This document shows, in pieces, positions 10,273 through 19,120 of a stretch of DNA of 64,000 bases. The position numbers and the translations under genes are program-made. The DNA lies in contig NZ_CP022189.1 of NCBI RefSeq assembly GCF_003111685.1, forward strand, positions 946,001 to 1,010,000, given 5' to 3'. The notes below the pieces were generated by a model, which had not been told where the DNA came from, ran no database searches, and was given only the letters and a program-made list of their open reading frames with translations. This stretch comes from Alloyangia pacifica. Its GTDB lineage: Bacteria; Pseudomonadota; Alphaproteobacteria; Rhodobacterales; Rhodobacteraceae. Within the stretch, counting starts at the first letter, position 1. Every line of letters begins with the position of its first letter.

Positions 10273-11004
10273 ATGACCCAATATCTCGACATGCCCGACT
10301 ATCGCCTCGCCTATGTCCACACGCCGGGGGAGGGACCGACCGTGGTCTTCCTGTCGGGCTACAAGTCCGACATGGAAGGCACCAAGGCCCTGCATCTCGA
10401 GGCCTGGGCCAAGTCCCGCGGCCGCGCCTTCCTGCGGCTTGACTACTCCGGCCACGGGCAGTCCGGCGGCACCTTCGAGGACGGCTGTATCGGCGATTGG
10501 GCGGCGGATGCGCAGGCGGTGATCGAACATGCCACCTCGGGCCCGCTGATCCTCGTCGGCTCGTCGATGGGCGGCTGGATCGGCAGCCTGCTGACCCAGC
10601 GGCTGAAGGACGTGCGCGGCTTCGTCGGCATCGCCGCCGCGCCGGATTTCACCGAGGACGGCTTTTGGGCCGGGTTCTCCGAGGCCGAGCGGACCGAGGT
10701 GATGGAGACGGGCGTGGTCTACCTGCCCTCGGCCTATGGCGATCCCTATGCCGTCACCCGCAAGCTGATCGAGGATGGGCGCGAGAACCTCGTGCTGCGG
10801 AGCCCGCTGCCGATGCCCTTCCCGGTGCGGCTGGTGCAGGGCACCGAAGACGAGGCGGTGACCCGCGAGACCGCGCTGCGCCTGCTCGACCACATCGACA
10901 GCCCCGACCTGCGGCTCACGCTGGTGAAGGGCGCCGACCACCGCTTTTCCGAGCCCGAGAACCTGACCCATATCGAGACCGCCATCCTCGAGGTTGGCGG
11001 CTGA
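10273..11004 (+). CDS. Alpha/beta hydrolase, ABHD10-like
   Basis: This 243-residue hydrolase has the nucleophile elbow GSSMGG (Ser98), a charge-relay Asp in VQGTEDEAV and His in ADHRF. It lacks a signal peptide. The ATG at 10273 is chosen because AAGGA lies just before it; ATGs at 10243 and 10261 remain possible. The short cap and the YSGHGQSGG motif resemble mitochondrial ABHD10-type thioesterases/esterases. It leads a short series with the glyoxalase-fold gene, 9 bp downstream. The substrate is unknown. Confidence 0.85.
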   Translation: MTQYLDMPDYRLAYVHTPGEGPTVVFLSGYKSDMEGTKALHLEAWAKSRGRAFLRLDYSGHGQSGGTFEDGCIGDWAADAQAVIEHATSGPLILVGSSMGGWIGSLLTQRLKDVRGFVGIAAAPDFTEDGFWAGFSEAERTEVMETGVVYLPSAYGDPYAVTRKLIEDGRENLVLRSPLPMPFPVRLVQGTEDEAVTRETALRLLDHIDSPDLRLTLVKGADHRFSEPENLTHIETAILEVGG

Positions 11005-11013
11005 GGAGAGACC

Positions 11014-11442
11014 ATGGACCATCGCATCAGCCTTATCACCCTTGCCGCCCGTGACCCCGAGGCGCTGGCCGGCTTCTACGAGGCGCTGGGATGGCAGCGC
11101 GTCGATGCGGTGCCCGGCATGGTGGTCTTCGACCTGCTGGGGCAGGCGATCGGCATCTATTCCCGCGACGCGCTGGCCGAGGACATGGGGGTGGCCCCCG
11201 AGACCCTCGGCCATGGCGCGATGACGCTGGCGCATAACGTCGGCTCGCCCGAGGAGGTGGACGCCCTGATGGCCAAGGCCGAGGCGGCGGGGGCAAAGAT
11301 CCTGCGCCCCGGCGGCGGGGTGCACTGGGGCGGGCACATCGGCTATTTCGCCGACCCCGAAGGACACGTCTGGGAGATTGCCCACAACCCGTTCTCGCCG
11401 CTCCGGGCCGAGGATGGCGCCTTCCGCTGGCGCGGCTACTGA
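11014..11442 (+). CDS. VOC (glyoxalase/bleomycin-resistance fold) family protein
   Basis: This 142-residue protein is made of two beta-alpha-beta-beta-beta modules, starting MDHRISLITLAARD and ending with FADPEGHVWEIAHNP, the typical last-strand metal-ligand Glu of the VOC superfamily. It may act in small-molecule detoxification or binding. It follows the alpha/beta hydrolase gene with an AGGAGAGACC ribosome site. The ligand is not predictable from the sequence. Confidence 0.85.
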   Translation: MDHRISLITLAARDPEALAGFYEALGWQRVDAVPGMVVFDLLGQAIGIYSRDALAEDMGVAPETLGHGAMTLAHNVGSPEEVDALMAKAEAAGAKILRPGGGVHWGGHIGYFADPEGHVWEIAHNPFSPLRAEDGAFRWRGY

Positions 11443-11501
11443 GCCCGGCAGGGCTTTCTTAACCACGCGCGCCTAGGCTGCCCCCGGCAAGGGAGGCGGC
11501 C

Positions 11502-12518
11502 ATGCAGGGCTTCGATCCGCAATACCGGGACTACCCCGACTACCTGCGCCAGTTGGCGCAGCAGGTCTGGTCGCGCCGGGGGCTCGGCGGCGAACAGGCG
11601 CTGGATCGGCTCTGGCACCCTCACGTGATCCTGCGCCGCCCCGGCGGCATCGGCTTCGGCCCCGAGGCGCTGCGCGCCGAGGTCTTCGAGCTGGTCTCGG
11701 CCCTGCCGGACCTCGAGGTGGTGACCGAGGATGTGCTTTGGACCGGCACCCCGCGGCGCGGGCTCCTCGGCGCGCAGCGGCTGCTGTGTTCGGCCTCGCA
11801 TGGCGGCGAGGGGGTCTTTGGCGCACCATCCGGGACACGTCTGCGTTTTCGCATGCTTGCCGAGCTGCATGCCAAGGACAATCGCGTCGCCGACCTCTGG
11901 GCGGTGCGCGACACCGGGGCAATCCTGCGCCAGATCGGCCTTTCGGTGCGGGACTGGGCGCGCTGGCGACTCACCGGGCGCGACCCGGACAGCCAGCCCT
12001 TCCGCCCGCAGGTCGACGCACAGGGCCCCTACACGGGGCAGGGCGACGACAGCCGCTGGGGCGAAGCCCATGCCGCCCTGCTCGAAGAGATGATGGACGG
12101 CGGCTTCTCGGTCGCCCCGGCCCGTTACGACGCTTCCGCGCGGCTCTGCCTTCCGGGCGGAGAAATGTCGCGCGGCGCCGAAGGCGGCGAGCGCTTCTGG
12201 CTGGGGCTGCGTGCGGCCTTCCCCTCGGCGCGTTTCACCATCCACCACCGCGCCGGCGCCGAGGCGCCGCGCTGCCCGCCGCGCACCGCGCTGCGCTGGT
12301 CGCTGAACGGTCGGCACGACGGCTGGGGCCGCTTCGGCCCGCCCACCGGGGCAGAGGTGCACGTGATGGGGCTCAGCCAGGCCGAGTTCGGGCCTGAAGG
12401 GTTGCGCCGGGAATGGTCGCTCTACGACGAAGCGGCGGTCTGGATGCAGATCCACATTGGCACCGGCGCCGTCCCGGCGCAGGCGACCAGCAAGCCCGCC
12501 GCGGCGCGGCTTGGCTGA
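11502..12518 (+). CDS. NTF2/SnoaL-like protein with two cone domains
   Basis: This 338-residue soluble protein appears to hold two SnoaL/NTF2-like domains (about 15-150 and 185-320), each with a YPDYLRQL- or WGEAHAALL-type first helix and a W-rich last strand. Double SnoaL proteins occur as polyketide-cyclase-like or SnoaL-aldol-condensation-like enzymes of mostly unknown substrate. The ATG at 11502 has GGGAGGCGGCC upstream. It is encoded alone. About 250 bp without a convincing gene follow. Confidence 0.65.
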   Translation: MQGFDPQYRDYPDYLRQLAQQVWSRRGLGGEQALDRLWHPHVILRRPGGIGFGPEALRAEVFELVSALPDLEVVTEDVLWTGTPRRGLLGAQRLLCSASHGGEGVFGAPSGTRLRFRMLAELHAKDNRVADLWAVRDTGAILRQIGLSVRDWARWRLTGRDPDSQPFRPQVDAQGPYTGQGDDSRWGEAHAALLEEMMDGGFSVAPARYDASARLCLPGGEMSRGAEGGERFWLGLRAAFPSARFTIHHRAGAEAPRCPPRTALRWSLNGRHDGWGRFGPPTGAEVHVMGLSQAEFGPEGLRREWSLYDEAAVWMQIHIGTGAVPAQATSKPAAARLG

Positions 12519-12769
12519 GCCCCGCGCCGCCCCGGCTGCTGCGAAGACCGCCCCACGGCGGCGGCCCGCCGGTGTGGTGACTTCCTGCTTTCGCTGGGAA
12601 TCCCCGGCATATAGTCTACGTCCCACTGCAGGGACCGGCGCATCGGGCGCCGCGAAAAGTCCCGCGGCTTGACGACAGGGCAGAACGGACTTGGTGACCC
12701 AGCTCACGCATCTCATGCGCGCGGCGCCCGCCGCGCGGAACCACGACCCGGACACCCGGAGGCGGCGGC

Positions 12770-13477
12770 ATGGCTGAGCCGCTCGTCCTGTTGCCGGAAA
12801 CCATGTGCGACGCGCGGCTCTACGGCCCGCAGATCGCCGACCTCTCGCGCGAGATGGCGGTGATGGTCGCCCCCGTCCACCTCGGCGACCGCATCGAAGA
12901 GATCGCCTCGACCCTGCTCGACGTGCTGCCCCGCCGCTTCGCGCTGGCGGGCTGCGGCTTCGGCGGGATGGTGGCGATCGAGCTGCAGCGGCGTGCGCCC
13001 GACCGCGTGACGCGGCTGATGCTGATCGGCAGCTCGCCCCTCGCCGACACACCGCAGCAGGCCGACGAGCGCGACCGGCTGGTGATCAAGGCCCGCGCCG
13101 GAAAGTTCGCAGAAGCGGTCGAGGCGCTGCTCCCCGAGGAGAGCCTCGCCGAAACCCCCTATCGCGACGAGATCATGGCGCTGGTGCGCGACATGGCCGA
13201 GGGCTTCGGCTCCGATGTCTTCGTGCGGCAGGCGCGGGCCTTGCAACGTCGGCGCGACCAGCAGGCGGTCGTGCGCAAGCTTCGCATCCCGGTGATGATC
13301 GTCGCCGGGACGCAGGACACGCTCTACCCCGAGAAACGACAGAGCGTGCTGGCCGAGCTGATCCCCGGCGCGGTGCTGCGGATGATCGCGGGCACCGGCC
13401 ACCTGCCCATGCTCGAGGATCCGGATGCGCTCAGCGCGGCGATCCGCGCCTGGATGCGCCTCCCGGCGCCGCGCTGA
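12770..13477 (+). CDS. Alpha/beta hydrolase-fold protein lacking the nucleophile serine
   Basis: This 235-residue protein has the alpha/beta hydrolase fold. The nucleophile elbow, normally G-x-S-x-G, reads G61-C62-G63-F64-G65, so the serine is replaced by glycine. The relay residues look intact (Asp in AGTQDTLYP and His in GTGHLPMLEDP). It might use Cys62, act as a binding protein or be a non-hydrolytic lyase-like member. It starts at an ATG with GGAGGCGGC upstream. It is a single gene ahead of rnpB on the same strand. Confidence 0.75.
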   Translation: MAEPLVLLPETMCDARLYGPQIADLSREMAVMVAPVHLGDRIEEIASTLLDVLPRRFALAGCGFGGMVAIELQRRAPDRVTRLMLIGSSPLADTPQQADERDRLVIKARAGKFAEAVEALLPEESLAETPYRDEIMALVRDMAEGFGSDVFVRQARALQRRRDQQAVVRKLRIPVMIVAGTQDTLYPEKRQSVLAELIPGAVLRMIAGTGHLPMLEDPDALSAAIRAWMRLPAPR

Positions 13478-13525
13478 GTCGCGCCAAAGCTTGACCGCCC
13501 CCGCGCCGCCGCCTATGGGAGCCGG

Positions 13526-13928
13526 GCGTGGAGGGCTGGGCGGCCGCTGCGGCGGGTGACCGCCGGAGAGGAAAGTCCGGACTCGCTGAAGCATCGGTGC
13601 CGGGTAATGCCCGGGCAGGGCAACCTGACGGAAAGCGCCACAGAGAACAGACCGCCGTCCCTCGGGGCGGTAAGGGTGAAACGGTGGGGTAAGAGCCCAC
13701 CGGGGGGCTGGCAACAGGCCCCGCATGGCAAGCCCCACCGGGAGCAATGCCAAATAGGGACCCCGCGCGGGGCATGATCTCTTCGGAGATATCGCCGCAG
13801 GGCCGCTTCAGCCCGAGGGGTCCGGGTTGGCAGCTTGAGCCGTGCGGCAACGTACGGCCTAGAGGAATGGTCGCACAGGGGCGGGGCAACCCGCTCTGGA
13901 CAAAATCCGGCTTATAGGTCCTCCACGC
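13526..13928 (+). ncRNA. rnpB: RNase P RNA (bacterial type A)
   Basis: The catalytic RNA of RNase P, which matures tRNA 5' ends. The 5' conserved block AGAGGAAAGTCCGG (from about 13567) and the 3' block beginning AGAGGAATGG at 13861 and running into ATCCGGCTTATAGG are both present and form the P4/core region. The outermost P1 helix is a perfect pairing of GCGTGGAGG (13526-13534) with CCTCCACGC (13920-13928), which sets the ends. At about 403 nt it fits alphaproteobacterial type A RNAs. It lies between the hydrolase gene and rpmG. Confidence 0.95.
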
Positions 13929-14098
13929 ATGATATCTCCTCCGTCCGCGCCGGGCGCGCTGGGGATGAATTTGGGGAAAATCCGTCTTCCTCGCGATTCC
14001 CGACCCGAGAGCTGTTGACTCCGGGCCGCGGCTGGGTAAAAGGCGGGCTCCAAGAGATTTCACGGGCGGCTTTCGCCCCCCGTTGCAGGAGAAGAAGA

Positions 14099-14266
14099 AT
14101 GGCGAAGCCGACCACCATCAAGATCCGCCTGAACTCGACCGCCGGGACGGGCCATTTCTACGTGACCAAGAAAAACGCGCGGACCATGACCGAAAAGATG
14201 ACCGTGCGCAAGTACGACCCGGTCGTGCGCAAGCACGTGGAATATAAAGAAGGCAAGATCAAGTAA
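14099..14266 (+). CDS. rpmG: 50S ribosomal protein L33
   Basis: This 55-residue protein starts [20 protein letters not shown] and ends KEGKIK, which is L33. The start at 14099 has GCAGGAGAAG upstream; an upstream in-frame extension is not coding. It lacks the zinc-binding CxxC pairs (C- variant), as is usual in alphaproteobacteria. It is a structural protein of the large ribosomal subunit near the E site. A hairpin downstream ends the transcript. Confidence 0.97.
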   Translation: MAKPTTIKIRLNSTAGTGHFYVTKKNARTMTEKMTVRKYDPVVRKHVEYKEGKIK

Positions 14267-14287
14267 GCCTTCCTTGATTTCGGATCA

Positions 14288-14326
14288 CGAGAGCCGCACG
14301 GGAAACCGCGCGGCTCTTGTCGTTTC
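14288..14326 (+). terminator. Terminator after rpmG
   Basis: GAGCCGCACGG (from 14291) pairs with CCGCGCGGCTC with one mismatch across a GAAA loop and is followed by TTGTCGTTTC. It sits 25 bp downstream of the rpmG stop. Confidence 0.6.
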
Positions 14327-14573
14327 TGCGGCGTGCATCCCGGTTTGCGCAGGGCGCGAATTTGCCTGATGTCCGAGGCACGTGGCGGACTCCGTATGCC
14401 AAAGTGGCCCATGGTATACCGCTAAGGCCCTGATTTCCCTGCATGACGGGCATTCCGTCTCGTGGGTTTCTGCGCTTTCCCTTTCGTGAGACGCTGTGTC
14501 GCAGAAATTTCGGCCGCCCAAGTCGCGGTCCCTCCCTCCCGGCGCGTTCCGCGCAGATCCGAAAGAGACCCAT
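14327..14573. other. Gene-free spacer
   Basis: Between the rpmG terminator and the next start there is no convincing coding frame, tRNA or long repeat. It presumably carries the promoter of the exported protein at 14574, but no clear -35/-10 pair stands out. Confidence 0.5.
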
Positions 14574-14933
14574 ATGATCAAATCTTCTCTCCTGGCCGCC
14601 CTGGCCATTGCCCTTCCCATGTCGCTGCCGCTGGCTGCGTCCGCCGCCTCGCTGACCCTCTCCGAGCCGCTCGCCGGTGGCACGCTGCGCGAGGGCACCG
14701 TGGATATGTCCGTCTACACCCAGCCCGTGGATGAAACCGGCATCGAGGTCGTCGCCTTCTACACCGAGCGCGCAGGTGGCGAGCCGATGCGCCTTGCGAT
14801 GCGGCTCGAGGATGGTGACAGCACCACCTTCGGCCTGCCGGGGGTCTCGGGCGTCTCCTACCGTTTCGAGCGCGCCGCCGAGGCGGTCACCGTGACCAGC
14901 GCCCCGGCTCGCAGCGAGCTTGCGCTGAACTGA
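14574..14933 (+). CDS. Small exported protein of unknown function
   Basis: This 119-residue protein has a clear Sec signal peptide (MIKSSLLAALAIALP... with cleavage near ASA-ASL, residues 22-25). The mature part is about 95 residues, beta-rich, acidic and without cysteines. The start at 14574 is preceded by GAAAGAGA. A strong terminator follows. No family is recognised. A periplasmic location is inferred. Confidence 0.7.
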   Translation: MIKSSLLAALAIALPMSLPLAASAASLTLSEPLAGGTLREGTVDMSVYTQPVDETGIEVVAFYTERAGGEPMRLAMRLEDGDSTTFGLPGVSGVSYRFERAAEAVTVTSAPARSELALN

Positions 14934-14955
14934 GCGGTGTCCGTGTCGCATCGGC

Positions 14956-14986
14956 CAAAGGCCGTCCCCGCGGGGACGGCCTTTTT
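14956..14986 (+). terminator. Strong rho-independent terminator
   Basis: AAAGGCCGTCCCC pairs with GGGGACGGCCTTT around 14970, giving a perfect long stem ending in five Ts. It is placed 25 bp after the stop of the small exported protein gene. Confidence 0.9.
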
Positions 14987-15060
14987 GCTGCGCATTGGCC
15001 TCTCGCGCGGACCGCGGCGCTCTGCTAGGGGTCGCGCGACGAAGCAGGGGCCGGGTAGCG

Positions 15061-16197
15061 ATGGACGAAACGCGGATCATTCTTGAGGCAGGACCGGGCG
15101 GCGCAGCGGCGCTCTTCGAGCGTCCGCGCGAACTGGTCACCGCGTCGAGCCCCGCCGGGGCGCTCGTGGCGCTGGCGCGGCTCGAGCAGGCCCGGGCCGA
15201 GGGCTTCTGGGTCGCGGGTTACGCCGCCTACGAGTTGGGCTTCGCGCTGGAGCCGTCGCTGGCGCAGCTCTGGGCACCCGGTGCCCCGCTGCTGCACTTC
15301 GGTATTTTCGACGCCCCGCAGGATGCCTCGGAGGCGCTGGAAGAGATGCCGGGACAGGGCGCGCGGGTCACCTCCGTGACGCCGCTCTGGTCAGCAGAGC
15401 GCTACGCCGGGGCCTTCCACGAAATCAAGGAGATGCTGGCGGCGGGCGACCTCTATCAGGTCAACCTGACCATGCCGGTGGAGGCCCGCTTCGAGGGCAC
15501 GCCCGAGGCGCTCTGGGCGGCGCTGCGGGCCTATCAGCCGGTGGGCCACGGTGGCTTTGCACAGCTTGGGGGCGAGACGATCCTGTCTTGCTCGCCAGAG
15601 CTTTTCTTCCAGCTCGACGCAAGGGGCCGCATCGAGGTGGCGCCGATGAAGGGCACCGCCCCGCGGGGCGCCACCCCGGCGGAGGACGATGCGCTGCGCG
15701 AGGCGCTGGCGGCGGACGAGAAGAACCGCGCCGAGAACGTGATGATCGTGGACCTGATGCGCAACGACCTGTCGCGGCTGGCGCGGCCGGGCAGCGTCAA
15801 GGTGCCCGAACTGCTGAAGGTCGAACGCTATGCCACGGTGCACCAGATGGTCTCGCGGGTGGCGGCCGAGCTCGAGGGGCGCCCCTCGGTGACGGACCTG
15901 CTGCGGGCGATTTTCCCTTGCGGCTCGATCACCGGGGCGCCGAAGATCGCTGCGATGAAGGCGATCCACCGGCTCGAGGGATGGCGCCGCGGGGTCTATT
16001 GCGGCGGGCTCGGCTGGATGGCGCCGGATGGGACGGCGGAGTTCAACGTGGCGATCCGCACGCTGAGCGTGACCGGCGCGGGCCGCGCCCTGCTGGGTGT
16101 CGGCGGCGGCATCGTGCAGGACAGCAGCTGCGAGGCGGAATACGAGGAGGCGCTGTGGAAAGCCCGATTCCTGACCGGATTGATGCAGCAGGGCTGA
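15061..16197 (+). CDS. pabB: Aminodeoxychorismate synthase component I
   Basis: This 378-residue chorismate-binding enzyme makes 4-amino-4-deoxychorismate for folate synthesis. The chorismate-binding domain carries the standard blocks LYQVNLTMPVEA, APMKGTAPRG, ENVMIVDLMRNDLSR, FPCGSITGAPK and GVYCGGLGWM. PabB-type PIKGT appears as PMKGT, consistent with PabB rather than TrpE. The ATG at 15061 is preferred to in-frame upstream starts. It overlaps the class IV aminotransferase gene by 43 bp, so the two are coupled. No glutamine amidotransferase (pabA) is adjacent. Confidence 0.93.
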   Translation: MDETRIILEAGPGGAAALFERPRELVTASSPAGALVALARLEQARAEGFWVAGYAAYELGFALEPSLAQLWAPGAPLLHFGIFDAPQDASEALEEMPGQGARVTSVTPLWSAERYAGAFHEIKEMLAAGDLYQVNLTMPVEARFEGTPEALWAALRAYQPVGHGGFAQLGGETILSCSPELFFQLDARGRIEVAPMKGTAPRGATPAEDDALREALAADEKNRAENVMIVDLMRNDLSRLARPGSVKVPELLKVERYATVHQMVSRVAAELEGRPSVTDLLRAIFPCGSITGAPKIAAMKAIHRLEGWRRGVYCGGLGWMAPDGTAEFNVAIRTLSVTGAGRALLGVGGGIVQDSSCEAEYEEALWKARFLTGLMQQG

Positions 16198-16841
16198 GCC
16201 CCGAGCTGCGGCTGATCGAAACCCTGCGCTGGCAGCCTGGCAGCGGACCCCTGCGCGGCGCGCGGCACGTGGCGCGCTGCCTGCGCAGCGCGGCGGCGCT
16301 CGGCATTCCGCTGGAGCGGGCGGCGCTGGAGGCTGCATTGGCTGGGTTTTATGCCGACAGCCCGCGGCGGCTGCGGCTGACCGTGGGCCGGGCGGGGGAT
16401 ATCGAGATCACCTCGGCGCCCTTCGATCCCGCCGCTGTCCCCGCGGGGACGCGGGTGATGCTCTGCGCCGTGCGGCTCGACCCCGGGGCGGCGCTGCTGC
16501 GCCACAAGACCACCGCGCGGGCACTCTATGACGCGGCGCTTGGGGCGCGGCCCGAGGGTGTGGATGAGCTGCTCTTTCTCAACACCCGCGGCGAGCTCTG
16601 CGAGGGGGCTTACACGAATGTCTTTCTGGAGCGTGAAGACGGCGCGCGGGTGACCCCGGTGCTGGCGTCAGGGCTGCTGCCGGGGGTACTTCGCGAGACG
16701 CTGCTGGAGGAGGGCGCCTTTGCCGAGGCAGTGGTCAGCCTTGCCGATCTGCGGCGTGCCAAACGGCTCTGGATCGGCAATTCGCTGCGCGGGCTGATGG
16801 GGGCCGAGCTGCTGCGCGGAGAGGTGCCATCGCCGCTTTGA
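16155..16841 (+). CDS. pabC: Class IV aminotransferase, 4-amino-4-deoxychorismate lyase-like
   Basis: This 228-residue PLP-dependent fold-type IV protein contains the lysine block RHKTTARALYD, ELLFLNTRGELCEGAYTNVFL and the C-terminal GLLPGVLRETLLEEG. It converts aminodeoxychorismate to 4-aminobenzoate and pyruvate, acting directly after PabB. The start is a GTG at 16155 with AGGAGG at 16146-16151. This places the start inside pabB, as is common in Rhodobacteraceae. A bidirectional-looking hairpin follows before the convergent Bax-inhibitor gene. Confidence 0.85.
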   Translation: MESPIPDRIDAAGLSPELRLIETLRWQPGSGPLRGARHVARCLRSAAALGIPLERAALEAALAGFYADSPRRLRLTVGRAGDIEITSAPFDPAAVPAGTRVMLCAVRLDPGAALLRHKTTARALYDAALGARPEGVDELLFLNTRGELCEGAYTNVFLEREDGARVTPVLASGLLPGVLRETLLEEGAFAEAVVSLADLRRAKRLWIGNSLRGLMGAELLRGEVPSPL

Positions 16842-16861
16842 GGCCGCCGGGGCGCGCCCAA

Positions 16862-16898
16862 AGAAAAGCCCCGCCAGACCGGGGTCTGGCGGGGCCGG
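16862..16898 (-). terminator. Terminator of the Bax inhibitor-1 gene
   Basis: A 12-bp stem (GCCCCGCCAGAC with GTCTGGCGGGGC) is followed on the minus strand by TTTTCTTT. It lies 25 bp beyond the stop of the minus-strand gene. Confidence 0.85.
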
Positions 16899-16920
16899 GA
16901 TGCCGGTGCTGGCGGCGCGA

Positions 16921-17664
16921 TTACTCGCGGTTGCCCATCAGCTGCAGCAGGAACATGAACAGGTTGATGAAGTCCATGTAGAGGTTCAGCGCGCCGACGA
17001 TGGCCGACTTGGCGAGCCATTCGCTGTCGCCGCTGGCGGCGTGCTGGATGTAGGTGTTCTTGATGTTCTGCGTGTCATAGGCGGTCAGGCCGGCGAAGAT
17101 CAGCACACCCAGGATCGAGATGGCGAAGTGGATCGCCGGCGAGCCGAGGAAGATGTTGATGATCGAGGCCACGAGGATGCCGATCACGCCCATGATGAGG
17201 AACGACCCCCAGCCGGAGATGTCCTTCTTCGTGGTGTAGCCCCAGAGCGACAGGCCGGCGAAGGCGATCGCGGTCACCAGGAAGACCTGGGCGATCGAGA
17301 AGCCGGTGAAGGCCACGAAGATCCAGCTCAGCGACAGCCCCATCACCGCCGCGAAGGCGTAGAAGAAGAGCTGCGCGCCGGCGGCGGACAGGCGCTGGAG
17401 GGCCGCGCCAAAGGCGAAGACCATGATCAGCGGTGCAAACATGACGATCCAGCCGAGGATGTTCGGCTGAAGGGTCATCGGGTCGCGGAAGACCGCCAGA
17501 AGATTAGGGCTCGTGCCGACGGCCCAGGCGACTGCGAAGGTCAGCAGCATGCCCACGGACATGGTCGCATAGACCTTGTTCATGTGCGCGCGGAGCCCCG
17601 CGTCAATCTGGGCCGCGCGTGCGCCAGCCGCGCCGTGGGTCCGGATTGTGTTCAAGTCTGCCAT
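16921..17664 (-). CDS. Bax inhibitor-1/YccA family membrane protein
   Basis: This 247-residue protein has seven hydrophobic segments and the BI-1 landmarks GYTTKKDISGWG, AGLTAYDTQ and LNLYMDFINLF. The start at 17664 (MADLNTIRTHG) is chosen because GGAGGACACGACCC precedes it. Family members (YccA, YbhL, BsYetJ) are inner-membrane proteins. YetJ is a pH-sensitive calcium leak, and YccA modulates FtsH. It stands alone between terminators. Confidence 0.92.
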   Translation of the reverse strand: MADLNTIRTHGAAGARAAQIDAGLRAHMNKVYATMSVGMLLTFAVAWAVGTSPNLLAVFRDPMTLQPNILGWIVMFAPLIMVFAFGAALQRLSAAGAQLFFYAFAAVMGLSLSWIFVAFTGFSIAQVFLVTAIAFAGLSLWGYTTKKDISGWGSFLIMGVIGILVASIINIFLGSPAIHFAISILGVLIFAGLTAYDTQNIKNTYIQHAASGDSEWLAKSAIVGALNLYMDFINLFMFLLQLMGNRE

Positions 17665-17782
17665 CGGGTCGTGTCCTCCGAGTTGAATATGTGCAGCAGC
17701 AGTATAACTGTTCGGGTCCGATATTGGCAGCGGCTTGCTTCTTTTCAAGAAGGGCGATGCGTAAAAGAGACTGTTTATGAAC

Positions 17783-17832
17783 TAAAATTGCCCTCTCCGT
17801 TCAGCCGCGGCGGGGCGGCGGCGGAGAGGGCA
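17783..17832 (-). terminator. Terminator of the DUF1127 gene
   Basis: GCCCTCTCCG (17790-17799) pairs with CGGAGAGGGC (17822-17831). On the minus strand the stem is followed by AATTTTA. The loop is GC-rich and long. Confidence 0.6.
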
Positions 17833-17893
17833 GTGCGGGCCCCGGGGGGAGCGGACCGAAAAGTGAAATGGCGCGAGGGGCTTGCGGCAGGGC

Positions 17894-18118
17894 TCAGAGG
17901 CGCCAGTGGCTCGGCGCGTCCCAGAAGCCGCGCTTGGCCTCTTCCAGTGCCTGGCGCCTGGTCAGACCCAGATCGCGCAGCAGATGATCGTCGAGCTCGG
18001 CGAGCTTGCGGCGCTGGCGGGAGAGGCCGAGCAGCGCGACAAAATGGGTCAGCAGGGATGCGCGGCGCAGCGGGCGGTGCCCGATCCGGGCGCGGGGCAG
18101 GGCAATATCACGGAGCAT
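17894..18118 (-). CDS. DUF1127 family small protein
   Basis: This 74-residue Arg/Leu-rich protein has the DUF1127 core, RRKLAELDDHLLRDLGLTR, at 37-55. The start at 18118 has AGGATAGCC upstream. Such small proteins in alphaproteobacteria are linked to RNA turnover (CcaF1 in Rhodobacter) and phosphate or carbon regulation. It is divergent from a LysR regulator, with 126 bp between them. The family is sure and the role is inferred. Confidence 0.85.
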   Translation of the reverse strand: MLRDIALPRARIGHRPLRRASLLTHFVALLGLSRQRRKLAELDDHLLRDLGLTRRQALEEAKRGFWDAPSHWRL

Positions 18119-18244
18119 GAGGCTATCCTTCACATATGCTGATGTGTTTGGGTGTTTCCATGTTGCTGTGTGATGAGTTATGCTGCGAGGGAGGATATCT
18201 GTAAAACGAATGTTCCTGAAGCAAATCATCACGGAGCTTGATGT

Positions 18245-19117
18245 ATGCGAAACCTCGATCTGACGACCCTGCGTTCGTTCGTGGCGGTGGCGGATGCCGG
18301 CGGGGTGACCCGCGCGGCGGGCTTTCTGAACCTGACGCAATCGGCGGTCTCGATGCAGCTCAAGCGGCTCGAGGAGATGCTGGGGCTGGCGTTGCTCGAC
18401 CGCTCGGGGCGGGGCGTGGCGCTGACGCCCGCCGGCGAGCACCTGCTGAAATACGCCCGCCGCATGGTCGAGATGAACGACGAGATCTACGCCCGGCTCA
18501 CCCGGCAGGAGTGGGAGGGGGAGATCGTGCTCGGCGTGCCGCATGACATCGTCTACCCGGTGATCCCGCGGATCATGAAGCGCATGCAGCGCGATTACCC
18601 GCGGGTGCGGGTGCAGCTGATCAGCTCCTATACCTCGGATCTCAAGGAACAGTTCGCCCGCGGCGCCATCGACGTTATCCTCACCACCGAGAGCGCGCCG
18701 GGCGAGGGCGGTGAGGCGCTGCTCGAGGTGCCGCTGCGCTGGTTCGGTGCGCCGGGCGGCACCGCCTGGCGGAGCAAGCCGCTGCGGATTGCTTTTTCGC
18801 GCCGCTGCGGCTTCCGGCCCGTCGCCATCGCGCAGATGGAGCGCGAGGGGCTCGACTGGGAGCTGGCGGTGGATTCCGAGATGGACCGGACCATCGAGGT
18901 CTCGGTCTCGGCCGATCTTGCGGTGACGCCGATCCTCGAGGGGCACGCGCCGCAGCATTTCGAGATGATCCCGCAGGGCGTATTGCCGGACCTCGGGCTG
19001 CAGCAGATCTGCCTTTATGGCTCGGCCGCCAAGCCGCAGATCATCGCGCCGATGCTGGAGATGCTGCGCAGCGAGTTCTGCACCCTGCGCCGCCGCCCCG
19101 AGTTGGCGGCGGAATAG
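18245..19117 (+). CDS. LysR family transcriptional regulator
   Basis: This 290-residue protein has an N-terminal winged helix-turn-helix (residues 3-62: LTTLRSFVAVADAGGVTRAA, then LNLTQSAVSMQLKRLE) and a periplasmic-binding-like effector domain. It is divergent from the DUF1127 gene and convergent with the quinone oxidoreductase gene, 3 bp away. LysR proteins often control the divergently transcribed gene, so the DUF1127 gene is the first candidate target. The effector ligand is unknown. Confidence 0.92.
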   Translation: MRNLDLTTLRSFVAVADAGGVTRAAGFLNLTQSAVSMQLKRLEEMLGLALLDRSGRGVALTPAGEHLLKYARRMVEMNDEIYARLTRQEWEGEIVLGVPHDIVYPVIPRIMKRMQRDYPRVRVQLISSYTSDLKEQFARGAIDVILTTESAPGEGGEALLEVPLRWFGAPGGTAWRSKPLRIAFSRRCGFRPVAIAQMEREGLDWELAVDSEMDRTIEVSVSADLAVTPILEGHAPQHFEMIPQGVLPDLGLQQICLYGSAAKPQIIAPMLEMLRSEFCTLRRRPELAAE

Positions 19118-19120
19118 GGC

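Noticed and set aside
12519..12769. tRNA or small RNA in the 250-bp spacer
   Set aside because: No cloverleaf, no conserved RNA block and no terminator seen.
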